DNA of 64,000 bases from Burkholderia pyrrocinia (GTDB lineage: Bacteria > Pseudomonadota > Gammaproteobacteria > Burkholderiales > Burkholderiaceae): positions 310,001 to 374,000 of the forward strand of contig NZ_CP070978.1 of assembly GCF_018417535.1 (NCBI RefSeq), in the 5' to 3' direction. The position numbers and the translations under genes are program-made. A model generated the notes under the pieces. The model ran no database searches. It worked only from the letters and a program-made list of their open reading frames with translations, and was not told the origin of the DNA. The first letter of the stretch is position 1; every line of letters starts with the position of its first letter. Shown piece after piece: positions 34,570-43,833 of the stretch.

Positions 34570-35366
34570 CCGAACTCCAGATTGCAAAAGCGCCGCCCTA
34601 CGTGCCGGGCCACCAGCTGCTCGCCGGCAAGTCGGTGCTGATCACGGCCGCCGCCGGTGCCGGCATCGGCTTCGCGGCCGCGCGCCGCTGCGCGGAGGAA
34701 GGCTGCCGCGCGCTGTTCATCTCCGACATCCACGAAAAGCGCCTCGAACAGGCGGTTCAGACGCTGCGCGCCGAAACGGGGCTGCAACAGGTCTACGGCC
34801 GCCTGTGCAACGTCGCGGTCGAGGCGGACGTGCAGGCGCTCGTCGCCGAAGCGCAGGACAAGCTCGACGGCGTCGACGTGCTGATCAACAACGCCGGGCT
34901 CGGCGGGTCGACCCGCATCGTCGATATGGACGATGCCGAATGGTCGCGCGTGATCGACATTAGCCTGACCGGGACGTTCCGGATGACGCGCGCGATGCTG
35001 CCGCACATGCAGGCCCGAGGCCGCGGCGCGATCGTCAACAACGCATCGGTGCTCGGCTGGCGCGCGCAGGCGGAACAGGCGCACTACGCGGCGGCGAAAG
35101 CGGGCGTGATGGCGCTCACGCGCTGCGCGGCGCTCGAAGCGTCGCCGTACGGCGTGCGCATCAACGCGGTCGCGCCGAGCATCGCGATGCACGATTTTCT
35201 GAAGAAGTCGGCCCCGGCCGACTTGCTGAATCAACTGGCGTCGCGCGAAGCCTTCGGGCGCGCCGCCGAAGTCTGGGAGGTCGCGAACGTGATGGTGTTT
35301 CTTGCAAGCGATTACGCGTCGTACATGACGGGCGAAGTGTTGTCGGTCAGCAGCCAGCACGCATGA
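34566..35366 (+). CDS. SDR-family dehydrogenase
   Basis: This encodes 266 residues: [44 protein letters not shown] (separate pieces), INNAG at [13 protein letters not shown], and [27 protein letters not shown] with the active-site Ser, Tyr and Lys in order. The nucleotide-binding loop ([11 protein letters not shown]) is a slightly altered TGxxxGIG. The C-terminus [18 protein letters not shown] ends after the tetramer-forming strand. It probably dehydrogenates a hydroxyacyl-CoA or steroid hydroxyl, for example in the step attributed to IpdF. Both ends overlap neighbours by 4 bases. Confidence 0.82.
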   Translation: MTELQIAKAPPYVPGHQLLAGKSVLITAAAGAGIGFAAARRCAEEGCRALFISDIHEKRLEQAVQTLRAETGLQQVYGRLCNVAVEADVQALVAEAQDKLDGVDVLINNAGLGGSTRIVDMDDAEWSRVIDISLTGTFRMTRAMLPHMQARGRGAIVNNASVLGWRAQAEQAHYAAAKAGVMALTRCAALEASPYGVRINAVAPSIAMHDFLKKSAPADLLNQLASREAFGRAAEVWEVANVMVFLASDYASYMTGEVLSVSSQHA

Positions 35367-35851
35367 TGGACACAACCCTCGACCCCGTGCGCGCGACGCC
35401 CCGCGTGTTCGCGCATCCCGGCGAACTCGCCGCGGCCGTCGGCGAGACGCTCGGCGCGAGCGCCTGGCTCGCGATCGACCAGATCCGCATCGACGGTTTC
35501 GCCGACGCGACGGGCGATCACCAGTGGGTGCACGTCGATCCGGTGCGCGCGAAGGACGGCCCGTTCGGTGCGTGCATCGCGCACGGCTACCTGACGCTGT
35601 CGCTCGTCAACCATTTCCTGCCGCAGATCGTGCGTATCGACGGTGCGCGGCTCGGCGTCAACTACGGCTGCGACAGGATCCGTTTCCCGGCGCCGGTGAA
35701 GGTCGGCGCGCGCGTGCGCGGCGTCGGCGAGCTGCTGCGCGTCGAGCCGCTCGAAGGCGGCGTGCAGGCGTGGATACGCGTGACCGTCGAGATCGAAGGC
35801 GAAGGCAAGCCCGGCTGCGTCGCCGACACCATCAGCCGTTACTACTTCTAG
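35363..35851 (+). CDS. MaoC-like hydratase (single hotdog)
   Basis: This encodes 162 residues: [30 protein letters not shown], then [23 protein letters not shown] and the C-terminal [11 protein letters not shown]. The motif [18 protein letters not shown] with Asp and His, and the [13 protein letters not shown] helix, are the hydratase 2 signature of MaoC/R-hydratases. It would hydrate a 2-enoyl-CoA intermediate. In actinobacterial steroid side-chain degradation ChsH1/ChsH2 do this, but their DUF35-type partner is not seen here. The start overlaps the SDR stop (ATGA). Confidence 0.85.
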   Translation: MMDTTLDPVRATPRVFAHPGELAAAVGETLGASAWLAIDQIRIDGFADATGDHQWVHVDPVRAKDGPFGACIAHGYLTLSLVNHFLPQIVRIDGARLGVNYGCDRIRFPAPVKVGARVRGVGELLRVEPLEGGVQAWIRVTVEIEGEGKPGCVADTISRYYF

Positions 35852-35868
35852 TTCCAGAGAGCCAGCCC

Positions 35869-37074
35869 ATGGAAGACGCAGTCATCGTTTCCGTCGCACG
35901 CACGCCGATCGGCAAGGCGTTTCGCGGCATGTTCAACGACACCGAGGCGCCCGCGCTGGGCGGCCACGTCGTGCGCGCGGCGCTCGAACGCGCGGGCGTC
36001 GCGCCGGCCGACGTCGACGACGTGCTGATCGGCTGCGCCGCGCAGCAGGGCACGCAGGGCTACAACATCGGCCGCCTGTCGGCCGCGGCGGCCGGGCTGC
36101 CGGCGTCGGTGCCGGGCATGGCGATCGACCGCATGTGCTCGTCGGGCCTGATGTCGATCGCGAGCGCCGCACGCAGCATCGGCGCGGGCGATGCGCGGAT
36201 CGTCGTCGCGGGCGGCGTCGAGTCGATCTCGCTCACGCAGAACAAGCACAAGAACTCGTATCGCGCTCGCTCGCAAGCCGTGCTCGACCACCAGCCGGCC
36301 GCGTACATCGCGATGATGGAAACGGCCGAGATCGTGTCGCGCCGCTACGGCATCTCGCGCGCGGCGCAGGACACATTCGCGCTGCAGAGCCACCAGCGCA
36401 CGGCCGACGCGCAGGCAGCAGGCCGCTTCGATGCGGAGATCGCGCCGCTCGACGTGCGGCGTGCGCTGGTCGACAAGGAAGGCAACCCGGCCGGCCACGA
36501 GGACGTTCGCGCGGCACGCGACGAAGGCGTGCGCGCCGACACGACGGCCGAACGGCTCGCGGGGCTGAAGCCGTCGTGGAGCGGCGGCAAGGTCGTCGAG
36601 CAGGGCGAGTTCGTGACGGCCGGCAACGCGTCGCAGTTGTCGGATGGCGCGGCCGCCGTGCTCGTGATGTCGCGCAGCGAGGCGAAGCGCCGCGGGCTGA
36701 CGCCGCTCGGCGCATTCCGCGGCCTTTCGGTGGCCGGCTGCGAGCCGGACGAAATGGGCATCGGCCCGGTGTTCGCGATCCCGAAGCTGCTGGCGCGCTT
36801 CGGGATGACCGTGGCCGACATCGGGCTGTGGGAGTTGAACGAGGCGTTCGCGTGCCAGGCGCTGTACTGCCGCGACACGCTCGGCATCCCCGACGACCGG
36901 CTGAACGTGGACGGCGGCGCGATCGCGCTCGGCCATCCGTTCGGGATGTCGGGCACGCGGATGACGATGCACGCGCTGCTCGAGGGCGCGCGGCGCGGCG
37001 TGCGGCACGCTGTCGTGACGATGTGCATCGGCGGCGGGATGGGTGCCGCCGCGCTGTTCGAAGTCGGCGCGTAG
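35869..37074 (+). CDS. Acetyl-CoA acetyltransferase (thiolase), second copy
   Basis: This encodes 401 residues. Catalytic Cys90 is in [17 protein letters not shown]. The other active-site motifs are [30 protein letters not shown] and [13 protein letters not shown]. It resembles FadA5/FadA6-like thiolases in length. It starts 18 bases after the MaoC stop and is the last enzyme gene before the transport block. Whether this or the thiolase at 29968 cleaves the ring-derived product cannot be told from sequence. Confidence 0.85.
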   Translation: MEDAVIVSVARTPIGKAFRGMFNDTEAPALGGHVVRAALERAGVAPADVDDVLIGCAAQQGTQGYNIGRLSAAAAGLPASVPGMAIDRMCSSGLMSIASAARSIGAGDARIVVAGGVESISLTQNKHKNSYRARSQAVLDHQPAAYIAMMETAEIVSRRYGISRAAQDTFALQSHQRTADAQAAGRFDAEIAPLDVRRALVDKEGNPAGHEDVRAARDEGVRADTTAERLAGLKPSWSGGKVVEQGEFVTAGNASQLSDGAAAVLVMSRSEAKRRGLTPLGAFRGLSVAGCEPDEMGIGPVFAIPKLLARFGMTVADIGLWELNEAFACQALYCRDTLGIPDDRLNVDGGAIALGHPFGMSGTRMTMHALLEGARRGVRHAVVTMCIGGGMGAAALFEVGA

Positions 37075-37089
37075 CGGCACGCGAATGGG

Positions 37090-37196
37090 CGGCCGGAAAC
37101 GGCCGGCCACCATTCAGGACGATTCGAGGCCGCGGCAATGACCGACGGCCCGGAGACTCGCAGGCGACGGTTGCTGGCGCTTCAACGCGAAGCGCC
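37090..37196. other. Two stem-loops between thiolase and transport genes
   Basis: CGGCCG-GAAA-CGGCCG (37090-37105) is a 6-bp stem with a GNRA tetraloop. GGCGCTTC-AACGC-GAAGCGCC (37176-37196) is an 8-bp stem. Neither has a U-tract. They lie in the 149-base gap before the YCF48-like gene and could mark processing or partial termination within the long operon. Confidence 0.45.
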
Positions 37197-37223
37197 GTCG
37201 AATGCAGACACAGGAGACAAGCG

Positions 37224-38183
37224 ATGAAACGAACTTTGCCCGGACTCGCGATGTCGGGGCTGGTGCTCGGCGCCGCGCTGTTCGCGTTTTCGCCGCGCCC
37301 GCTGCCGGCGTTCCCGGTCACCGCGATCCATGCGGACCGGCTGCAGATCAACGGGCTCGCGAGGGCCGGCACGCGCATCGTCGCGGTCGGCGAACGCGGC
37401 GTGATCCTGCTGAGCGACGACGCGGGCGCCCACTGGCGGCCGGCGTCCGCCACGCCCGACGACGCGTCGACGCTCACGCAGGTGCGCTTCGTCACGCCGA
37501 CGCTCGGGATCGCGGTCGGCCACGACGGCCGGATCGTCCGTAGCGACGACGCGGGCGGGCACTGGCGCGAGGTGCACATGGACCACGCGCATTCCGATCC
37601 GCTGCTGTCCGTGTGGGGCACCGCGGACGGCCCGCTGTTCGCGGCCGGCAGCTTCGGCCAGTTGCTGCGCTCGGACGATGCCGGCATCAACTGGCAGACC
37701 GTGAAGACGCCGGCCGGCGACCGTCACCTGAACGCGATCGTCGGCGACGGTCACGGCAACCTGCTGATCGCGGGCGAGAGCGGCACGCTGCTGCGCTCGA
37801 CCGACAACGGCGCCACGTGGGACAAGCTGCCGTCGCCGTACGCAGGCTCGCTGTTCGGCGCGCTGATGCTCGCGAACGGCGACTGGGTCGCATACGGGAT
37901 GCGCGGCAACGTGGTGCGCAGCACCGATCGCGGCGCGACGTGGACGCATGTCGACAGTCACGTGCCGGTGTCGTACTTCGGCGCGACCCAGCTTGCCGAC
38001 GGCGAACTCGTGCTGGTCGGCCAGGGCGGCGCGATCGTCGCGTCGCGCGACGGCGGGCTGACCTTCGACGTGCGCAAGCTCGGCGGCGTGCAGAGCCTCG
38101 CGGCCGTGCTCGACATGGGCCACGGCGCGCTGCTGCTCGGCGGCGAGGCCGGCGTCGCGCCGCTCGCCGCGTCGCCGTCCTGA
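37224..38183 (+). CDS. YCF48-like beta-propeller, exported
   Basis: This encodes 319 residues. The start has AGGAGA 7 bases upstream and a signal or anchor (MKRTLPGLAMSGLVLGAALFAFS). Six Asp-box repeats of the form S-x-D-x-G-x-x-W are spaced about 42 residues apart at about 64, 107, 150, 192, 233 and 274 (SDDAGAHW, SDDAGGHW, SDDAGINW, STDNGATW, STDRGATW, SRDGGLTF). This is a BNR/YCF48 propeller. Proteins like this are often encoded beside RND transporters and DUF1302/DUF1329 genes in aromatic- or steroid-degraders, as here. A periplasmic role in assembly or function of the adjacent RND pump is inferred. Confidence 0.84.
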   Translation: MKRTLPGLAMSGLVLGAALFAFSPRPLPAFPVTAIHADRLQINGLARAGTRIVAVGERGVILLSDDAGAHWRPASATPDDASTLTQVRFVTPTLGIAVGHDGRIVRSDDAGGHWREVHMDHAHSDPLLSVWGTADGPLFAAGSFGQLLRSDDAGINWQTVKTPAGDRHLNAIVGDGHGNLLIAGESGTLLRSTDNGATWDKLPSPYAGSLFGALMLANGDWVAYGMRGNVVRSTDRGATWTHVDSHVPVSYFGATQLADGELVLVGQGGAIVASRDGGLTFDVRKLGGVQSLAAVLDMGHGALLLGGEAGVAPLAASPS

Positions 38184-38271
38184 CGCGCGGCCACGGCGGC
38201 TTCTGCAGCCGCCGGTTTCCGTCCGCTTTGGTTCGTTTCGCATCGCCAGTCCGTACCGACACGAGAAATCC

Positions 38272-40728
38272 ATGAACGACCTGTCACGTCCCCCTGAAGC
38301 CGTTCCCGCGTCGCGCCTCGCGGCGTTCGTCGAGCGCTGCGCCAGCACGATCATTCGCCGGCGCCGGCTGCTGATGCTGCTCTGCGTCGCGGTGACGCTC
38401 GCGCTCGGGCTTTCCGCGACGCGCCTGAAGCTCGATCCGGGCTTCAACAAGATGATCCCGATGCAGCACCCGTACATGCAGGTGTTCGAGCGCTATGCGG
38501 GCGCGTTCCCGGGCGCGAACACGATCCTCGTGAGCCTGCGCTGGAAGGGCGACGGCGACATCTACAACCAGACGTTCATGGATGCGCTGCGCCATGCGAC
38601 CGACGACGTGTTCTTCATCCCCGGCGTGAACCGTTCGCGTGTGTTCTCGCTGTTCACGCCGAACGTCCACTACTCCGAGGTGACCGAGGCCGGCTTTCGC
38701 GGCGACGTGGTCGTGCCGGGCCGGTTCTCGAGTGCGAACCCGGACGATCTCGCGAAGGTGCGCCGCAACGTCGCGCGCTCCGGGCAGATCGGCCGCCTCG
38801 TCGGCAACGACCTGAAGTCCGCGTTGATCCGCGCCGAGCTGCGCGAGACCGATCCCGCGACCGGCAAGCGGCTCGACTACAGCGCGGTCGCGCGTCAGCT
38901 CGAGGAGATCCGCGCGAGGTACGCGAAGCAGGGCATCGACGTGAACATCATCGGCTTCGCGAAGCTGGTGGGCGACGTCGAGAGCGGCATCGCGGGCGTG
39001 ATGGCGTTCTTCGCGCTCGCGTTCCTCGTCACGGCCGCGCTGCTGTTCGCCTATACGCGCTCGCTGAAGACCACGGTGCTGGCGCTCGTCGTCGCGCTGC
39101 TGCCGGTCGTGTGGCTGCTCGGCGCGCTGCCGCTGCTCGGGCTCGGCATCGACCCGATGTCGATCCTCGTGCCGTTCCTGATCTTCTCGATCGGCGTGTC
39201 GCACGCGGTGCAGATGACCAACGCATGGAAGCAGGCGCTGGTGCGCGGCGCGTCGTCGGTCGACGCCGCGCGCGACGCATTCCGCAAGCTGTTCGTGCCG
39301 GGCACCGTCGCGCTGCTGACCAACGCGCTCGGCTTCATGGTGATCATGCGGATCAGGATCGACATCGTGCGCGAGCTCGGCATCACCGCGTGCCTCGGCG
39401 TGCTGCTGATGATCGTGACGAACAAGGTGTTCCTGCCGATCCTGCTTTCGTACACGCGCCTCGAACGCGGCACGCTGGCGCGTGCGCAGCGCACGGCGGC
39501 GGCCGGCGGCAGCCGGATGTGGTCGCGCTTCGCGGTATTCGCGCGGCCGGCGCCCGCGCTCGGCGTGTTCGCGGTGGCGCTCGCGCTGCTCGCGTACGGC
39601 ACGCTCGAATCGCGCAAGCTGGAGATCGGCGACATCGGCACCGGCGCGCCGGAGCTGCGCACGAACTCGCGCTACAACATCGACAACGCGGCGATCACGC
39701 ACCAGTACAACATCGGCGTGGACGTGCTGTCGGTGATCGTCGAGGCGACCGGCTTCGACGACGCGTGCCTGCATTACCCGGTGATGAGCGCGATCGAGAA
39801 GTTCGAGATGAACATGCGCGGCGTGGCCGGCGTGCAGTCGGTGACGAGCGTGTCGTCGCAGGGCAAGGTGTTCATCGCCGCGTTCAACGAAGGCAACCCG
39901 CGCTGGGCCGCGCTGCCGCGTTCCGGCGACGGGCTCACGCAGGGTGCCAACGCGTTCGACCCCGACAACGGGATGAACACCGCGAACTGCAAGGCGATCC
40001 AGGTGCTGATCTACACGAAGAACCACGAAGGCACGACCATCGCGCACATCGTCGACGAGATCAAGCGTTTCGCGGCCGAGAACCCGACGCCGAACGTCGC
40101 GTTCCGGCTCGCGGGCGGCAACGTCGGCGTGATGGCCGCGACCAACGAGGCCGTCGGCGACGCGGAGATCGCGATGCTGCTGTCGATCTTCGGTGCGATC
40201 GCGCTGCTGTGCGCGGTCACGTTCCGCTCGTGGCGCGCGGTGCTGTGCATCGTCGTGCCGCTCACGCTCGTGTCGATCCTGTGCAATGCGGTGATGGCGC
40301 GCCTCGGCATCGGGCTGAAGGTCGCGACGCTGCCGGTGATCACGCTCGGCGTCGGCGTGGGCGTCGACTACGGGATCTACCTGTACGAGCGCCTGCAGCA
40401 CGACCTCCGCCACGGCGCGACGCTGCCGGACGCGTTTGCCGACGCGATGCGCCAGCGCGGCACGGCGGCGCTGTTCACGGCCGTCACGATGTTCATCGGC
40501 GTCGGCACGTGGGCGTTCTCCGCACTGAAGTTCCAGGTCGACATGGGCGTGCTGCTCGCGTTCATGTTCCTCGTGAACCTGTTCGGCGCGGTGTTCCTGC
40601 TGCCCGCGCTCGCCGCGTGGCTCGGCGTCGAGCGTGCCGAGCGCCGCATGCAGCAGCAGTCTTCGCCGGTGGCCGCGCCGTCGCTGAAGCCGGCGCGCGC
40701 GCTCGAACCCGGCAATCCGATGCGCTGA
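38272..40728 (+). CDS. RND/MMPL-family transporter
   Basis: This encodes 818 residues. The N-terminal helix (LLMLLCVAVTLALGLSAT) is followed by a large periplasmic loop, then a bundle of helices from about 240 (VMAFFALAFLVTAALLFAYTRSL), a second loop and a second bundle from about 630. An SSD-like stretch (GLGIDPMSILVPFLIFSIGVSHAVQMTNAWK) and the GLKVATLPVITLGVGVGVDYGIYLYERL region are typical of MMPL/hydrophobe transporters. The layout fits an inner-membrane proton-driven exporter or lipid/hydrophobe importer. It probably moves steroid-like or other hydrophobic substrates. No membrane-fusion partner gene was seen. Confidence 0.88.
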   Translation: MNDLSRPPEAVPASRLAAFVERCASTIIRRRRLLMLLCVAVTLALGLSATRLKLDPGFNKMIPMQHPYMQVFERYAGAFPGANTILVSLRWKGDGDIYNQTFMDALRHATDDVFFIPGVNRSRVFSLFTPNVHYSEVTEAGFRGDVVVPGRFSSANPDDLAKVRRNVARSGQIGRLVGNDLKSALIRAELRETDPATGKRLDYSAVARQLEEIRARYAKQGIDVNIIGFAKLVGDVESGIAGVMAFFALAFLVTAALLFAYTRSLKTTVLALVVALLPVVWLLGALPLLGLGIDPMSILVPFLIFSIGVSHAVQMTNAWKQALVRGASSVDAARDAFRKLFVPGTVALLTNALGFMVIMRIRIDIVRELGITACLGVLLMIVTNKVFLPILLSYTRLERGTLARAQRTAAAGGSRMWSRFAVFARPAPALGVFAVALALLAYGTLESRKLEIGDIGTGAPELRTNSRYNIDNAAITHQYNIGVDVLSVIVEATGFDDACLHYPVMSAIEKFEMNMRGVAGVQSVTSVSSQGKVFIAAFNEGNPRWAALPRSGDGLTQGANAFDPDNGMNTANCKAIQVLIYTKNHEGTTIAHIVDEIKRFAAENPTPNVAFRLAGGNVGVMAATNEAVGDAEIAMLLSIFGAIALLCAVTFRSWRAVLCIVVPLTLVSILCNAVMARLGIGLKVATLPVITLGVGVGVDYGIYLYERLQHDLRHGATLPDAFADAMRQRGTAALFTAVTMFIGVGTWAFSALKFQVDMGVLLAFMFLVNLFGAVFLLPALAAWLGVERAERRMQQQSSPVAAPSLKPARALEPGNPMR

Positions 40729-40796
40729 ACGGCGCTCCCCCTTTCCCCCGCGTGCGGCCGGCCGCCGCGCGCTCTCCACAAGAGGAGTCAACCCAC

Positions 40797-41876
40797 ATGT
40801 CCGCACGCCCTTACAAGATCGAAGCCCAGCCGCTCGCGCAGCGCTATGCGCGCGGTTGGCACTGCCTCGGGCTCGCCCGCGACTACAAGGACGGCAAGCC
40901 GCATACGCTGAACGTGTTCGGCCGCAAGCTTGCCGCGTTCGCCGATTCGACCGGCAAGGTCAACGTCGTCGACGCGTACTGCCCGCACATGGGCGCCGAC
41001 CTGAGCCTCGGCACGGTCCAGGGCGACAACCTCGTGTGCCCGTTCCACGGCTGGGCCTGGAGCGGCGAAGGGCAGTGCGCATCGATCCCGTACTGCAAGC
41101 GGATTCCGCCGAAGGCGCGCATCGGCGCGTGGCCGACCTGCGAGGAAAACAACCTGCTGTTCGTGTGGAACGACCCGGAAGGCAACGCGCCGCCGGCGGA
41201 CGTTGCGATTCCGCGCCTCGACGTGTGCTTCTCCGACGAGTGGTCGGACTGGGTCGTCGACAAGATGGTGATCCAGGCCAACTGCCGCGAGCTGGTCGAC
41301 AACATCTCGGACGTCGCGCACTTCGCGACCGTGCACCGCGCGCCGATCGACTATTTCGCGAACCTGTTCGAGGATCACAAGGCGACGCAGCTGATGGTCG
41401 GCCGCAGCGAGAAGCTCGGCGGCGACAGCCTGACCGCGCTGTCGACGTATTTCGGGCCGGCCGTGCACATCACGCAGATGACGGGGCAGAGCAACGGGCA
41501 GCCGATCCATTCGGTGCTGCTGAACTGCCACGTGCCGATCGACATGAACAGCTTCGAGCTGCGTTACGGCGTGATCGTGAAGAAGGTGGCCGCGCTCAGC
41601 GACGAGCAAAACCTGGAGATCGCGAATGCGTACGTGAAGGAAGCGCAGCGCGCGTTCTACGAGGACGTCGACATCTGGCACAGCAAGACACGGATCGACA
41701 ACCCGCTGCTGTGCGAAGGCGACGGGCCGCTGTACCAGATGCGCGACTGGTATTCGCAGTTCTATCTGGACGTGGCCGACGTGCGGCCGACGAGCGTCGC
41801 GCGTAAGGAATTTGAAATACGGATTCGCGAAGGCGACGCACCGCCGGCGCTGCATCACGTGTTCGAGCCGCGGTAA
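40797..41876 (+). CDS. kshA: KshA-type Rieske 3-ketosteroid 9-alpha-hydroxylase oxygenase
   Basis: This encodes 359 residues. The Rieske centre has Cys62/His64 (CPHMG) and Cys81/His84 (CPFHGW). The mononuclear iron site has Asn169, Asp172, His175 and His180 (DNISDVAHFATVH) in the pattern of KshA. The C-terminal half (QMRDWYSQFYLDVADVRP) matches in general layout. With KshB (14099) it would hydroxylate C9 of AD or ADD, which with the delta1 double bond opens ring B. AGAGGAG precedes the ATG. It lies downstream of the RND transporter and away from the rest of block 2. Confidence 0.87.
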   Translation: MSARPYKIEAQPLAQRYARGWHCLGLARDYKDGKPHTLNVFGRKLAAFADSTGKVNVVDAYCPHMGADLSLGTVQGDNLVCPFHGWAWSGEGQCASIPYCKRIPPKARIGAWPTCEENNLLFVWNDPEGNAPPADVAIPRLDVCFSDEWSDWVVDKMVIQANCRELVDNISDVAHFATVHRAPIDYFANLFEDHKATQLMVGRSEKLGGDSLTALSTYFGPAVHITQMTGQSNGQPIHSVLLNCHVPIDMNSFELRYGVIVKKVAALSDEQNLEIANAYVKEAQRAFYEDVDIWHSKTRIDNPLLCEGDGPLYQMRDWYSQFYLDVADVRPTSVARKEFEIRIREGDAPPALHHVFEPR

Positions 41877-41991
41877 AAACGGGCGGGCCGGCCGAAAATA
41901 GGGGGAACATCGAAATGCGTCCCGTCGGCCGGTAACACCCGCCGCATAAGGCGCGCGTGGCGCCCGTGCGCCCGCGTCGCACTGAAAGGGC

Positions 41992-42020
41992 TTGACGGAG
42001 CGGCCGCTGTCGCGTAGTGT
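41992..42020 (+). promoter_or_regulatory. Sigma-70 promoter of the cold-shock gene
   Basis: TTGACG (41992-41997) and TAGTGT (42015-42020) are 17 bases apart. Transcription would start near 42027 and leave a leader of about 130 bases before the GTG start at 42160, as is usual for cold-shock mRNAs. Confidence 0.6.
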
Positions 42021-42061
42021 CCATGACCGAAGTCTTCAAGAAGTTCGATTGCTCATCATTG

Positions 42062-42078
42062 GCCGCACTCCGTGCGGC
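42062..42078 (+). promoter_or_regulatory. Leader stem-loop of the cold-shock mRNA
   Basis: GCCGCAC-TCC-GTGCGGC is a perfect 7-bp stem with a 3-base loop inside the predicted leader. It could belong to a temperature-sensitive fold of the type found in cspA leaders. That role is inferred from position. Confidence 0.5.
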
Positions 42079-42159
42079 GGTCGTTGGTCTCTCCCTCTTT
42101 GATTCTTTCTGTGCCCGTCGCGGGCGCATGTTCAATTTATTCGTATTAAGGAAGTATTT

Positions 42160-42363
42160 GTGGATACCGGTACCGTCAAGTGGTTCAACGAAACCAAGGG
42201 CTTTGGTTTCATCTCCCCGGACAACGGCGGCGACGATCTGTTCGCCCATTTCTCGGAAATTCGCGGCACGGGCTTCAAGACCCTGGCCGAAGGCCAGAAG
42301 GTCAGCTTCGAAGTGAAGCGCGGCCCGAAGGGTCTGCAAGCGTCGAACATCACGCCGCAGTAA
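42160..42363 (+). CDS. Cold-shock protein (CspA family)
   Basis: This encodes 67 residues: GTG start, [29 protein letters not shown] in parts, with RNP1 (KGFGFI) and RNP2 (LFAHFS) motifs of the five-stranded OB fold. AAGGAAG lies 7 bases upstream. It binds single-stranded RNA or DNA and melts secondary structures in the cold. It is preceded by a long leader. It is not functionally linked to the steroid genes. Burkholderia genomes carry several csp copies, so no specific symbol is given. Confidence 0.92.
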   Translation: MDTGTVKWFNETKGFGFISPDNGGDDLFAHFSEIRGTGFKTLAEGQKVSFEVKRGPKGLQASNITPQ

Positions 42364-42834
42364 GCCGCATCGGCATCGGCCGCCAATCGGCGGCAGGTGC
42401 CGGACGGAGTTTCGCGCGGGGCGCCGCTATTGCGGCGGCCTGCGCGTTCCGATGCGCACGACCGATGCATCGCGACATTCACGATGCATCGGTCGTGACG
42501 CCTCCCTCATCGCATGCGTGACCCGCGTGCGACACAACGCCCTCGCGAAGCGCCCGCCGCTTCGCCAGCGCATCACCGCTTTAACGCATCAACCCGAGCA
42601 GACCGCCGCCATGCCGTAGTAGCCGGCGCGGTCCCGACTTGCGCGGCGCTCATCGCGCCGCCGCCACTGACCGCCCGAACGCCGCAACGTGCCGGGCTCC
42701 GATCACAAGACAGGCCCGTGGCCCGTCTGAACGAACCGATACCCGGCAGCCTGCCGGCCGCCGTCCCGTTGCGGGAAACGGCGCCGGGCAGATCGCCGCG
42801 GCCGCGGTCAATCACCTTGTCTGGAGGAATTGGT
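42364..42834. other. Intergenic region between csp and infA copies
   Basis: No gene is seen in these 471 bases. It contains the long stem-loop at 42457-42497. The last bases hold TGGAGGA, the ribosome-binding site of the infA copy. Open frames here (from 42514 and 42639) are only upstream extensions or shadows of infA and of one another. Confidence 0.45.
42457..42497. terminator. Long perfect stem-loop after the cold-shock gene
   Basis: CACGACCGATGCATCG pairs perfectly with CGATGCATCGGTCGTG across a 9-base loop (16-bp stem). It lies 94 bases after the csp stop. No U-run follows on either strand, so it may not terminate by itself, but the stem is the longest perfect one noted in the window. 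Confidence 0.55.
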
Positions 42835-43098
42835 TTGGCAAAAGAAGAACTGCTGGAACTGGACGGAATCGTCGACGAAGTGCTGCCGGACAGCAAATAC
42901 CGTGTCACGCTGGAAAACGGCGTCGTGGTGGGCGCGTACGCGTCGGGCCGCATGCGCAAGAACCACATCCGCATTCTCGCGGGTGACCGCGTGACGCTGG
43001 AACTGTCGATGTACGACCTGACCAAGGGCCGCATCAACTTCCGGCACAAGGACGCGAATTCCCCGCGTCCGCAGCGCAACGGCGGGCCGCGCCGCTGA
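42835..43098 (+). CDS. infA: Translation initiation factor IF-1, second copy
   Basis: This encodes 87 residues: [70 protein letters not shown] (in parts). This is an S1/OB fold of the IF-1 family. TTG 42835 is chosen as start: GGAGGA lies 6 bases upstream and the protein then begins with the normal MAKEE. The C-terminal tail ([17 protein letters not shown]) is longer than in the ribosomal-operon IF-1 (about 72 residues). Proximity to a cold-shock gene suggests a stress- or cold-related IF-1. Confidence 0.9.
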   Translation: MAKEELLELDGIVDEVLPDSKYRVTLENGVVVGAYASGRMRKNHIRILAGDRVTLELSMYDLTKGRINFRHKDANSPRPQRNGGPRR

Positions 43099-43139
43099 GC
43101 GGCCGCGATCGGGCGTGCAGTACGGCGCCGATCGACTCC

Positions 43140-43161
43140 CGTCCGGCCACGCGGCCGGACG
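43140..43161. terminator. Stem-loop after infA
   Basis: CGTCCGGCC-ACGC-GGCCGGACG is a perfect 9-bp stem with a 4-base loop, 41 bases after the infA stop. No U-run follows. It may end the infA transcript or act on the opposite strand. Confidence 0.45.
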
Positions 43162-43265
43162 AACCTGATAGACGGCACATGTCGTGCCGTTCGTTGGTCG
43201 CCGGCGGCGTCATCGCGCCGCGGCGGCCAGCACCGCTTTCTCCGGCCGGCACGCGTGCGTAACGC

Positions 43266-43695
43266 TCAGTCGGCCGCGTCTCGCAGGAAAGCCTCGACGA
43301 TCGTCGTGAAATACGGCGGACATTCCTGCATGGGGTAATGCCCGCAATTCGGCATCGTCACGAGCCCGCGCGCTCGGGTGCCAGGCCAGGAACGCTGCCT
43401 GCATCGCCGCGGCGTTGAGCCCCGGATCCTTGTCGCCGACGATCACCAGGTAGCGTGTATCGATCCCGCGGATGTCGTCGACGAAATCCGTTCCGGTCGG
43501 CATGTCGATATACGCGAGCCGGCAATCCGGCGCCACGCGCGCGCGGTTCTGCCGCAGCTTCACGTTGGCCCATCGCGCCGGCAATCCCCCAGTTACGAAT
43601 CGCGCGAGCCGCACGAGCCTGCGATACGCATCGTCATCGACGGTCGTGCTTGCGAAGAACGCACGCGCGTCGTCGCGGTTTGCATGCGGCTTTAC
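43266..43695 (-). pseudogene. Decayed alpha/beta hydrolase
   Basis: Only the C-terminal half of an alpha/beta hydrolase can be read: NRDDARAFFASTTVDDDAYRRLVRLARFV, then DTRYLVIVGDKDPGLNAAAMQAAFLAWHPSA. At about 43370-43376 an extra base shifts the frame. Reading on in the next frame restores LVTMPNCGHYPMQECPPYFTTIVEAFLRDA and a stop at 43266, with the catalytic His in CGHYP. The nucleophile part is not found upstream. It is a 5'-truncated, frameshifted remnant. A sequencing error could explain the shift but not the missing first half. Confidence 0.75.
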
Positions 43696-43833
43696 GCGCG
43701 GGCCGGCGCGGTCGTACACTCGTCGGCAATTCGCCGCAGCCCGCGCGCGCGTGGCTTTCAATCCCTTCAGTCGCTTTCAGCGGGCCGACGACCGTGCCAG
43801 CCGGACATTCGTCGCGCGACGCCAGGAGGCGCC

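Noticed and set aside
38284..40806. 840-residue open frame on the minus strand opposite the RND transporter
   Set aside because: It is an antisense shadow caused by high GC in the codon third positions of the plus-strand gene; it has no signal, membrane or domain pattern.
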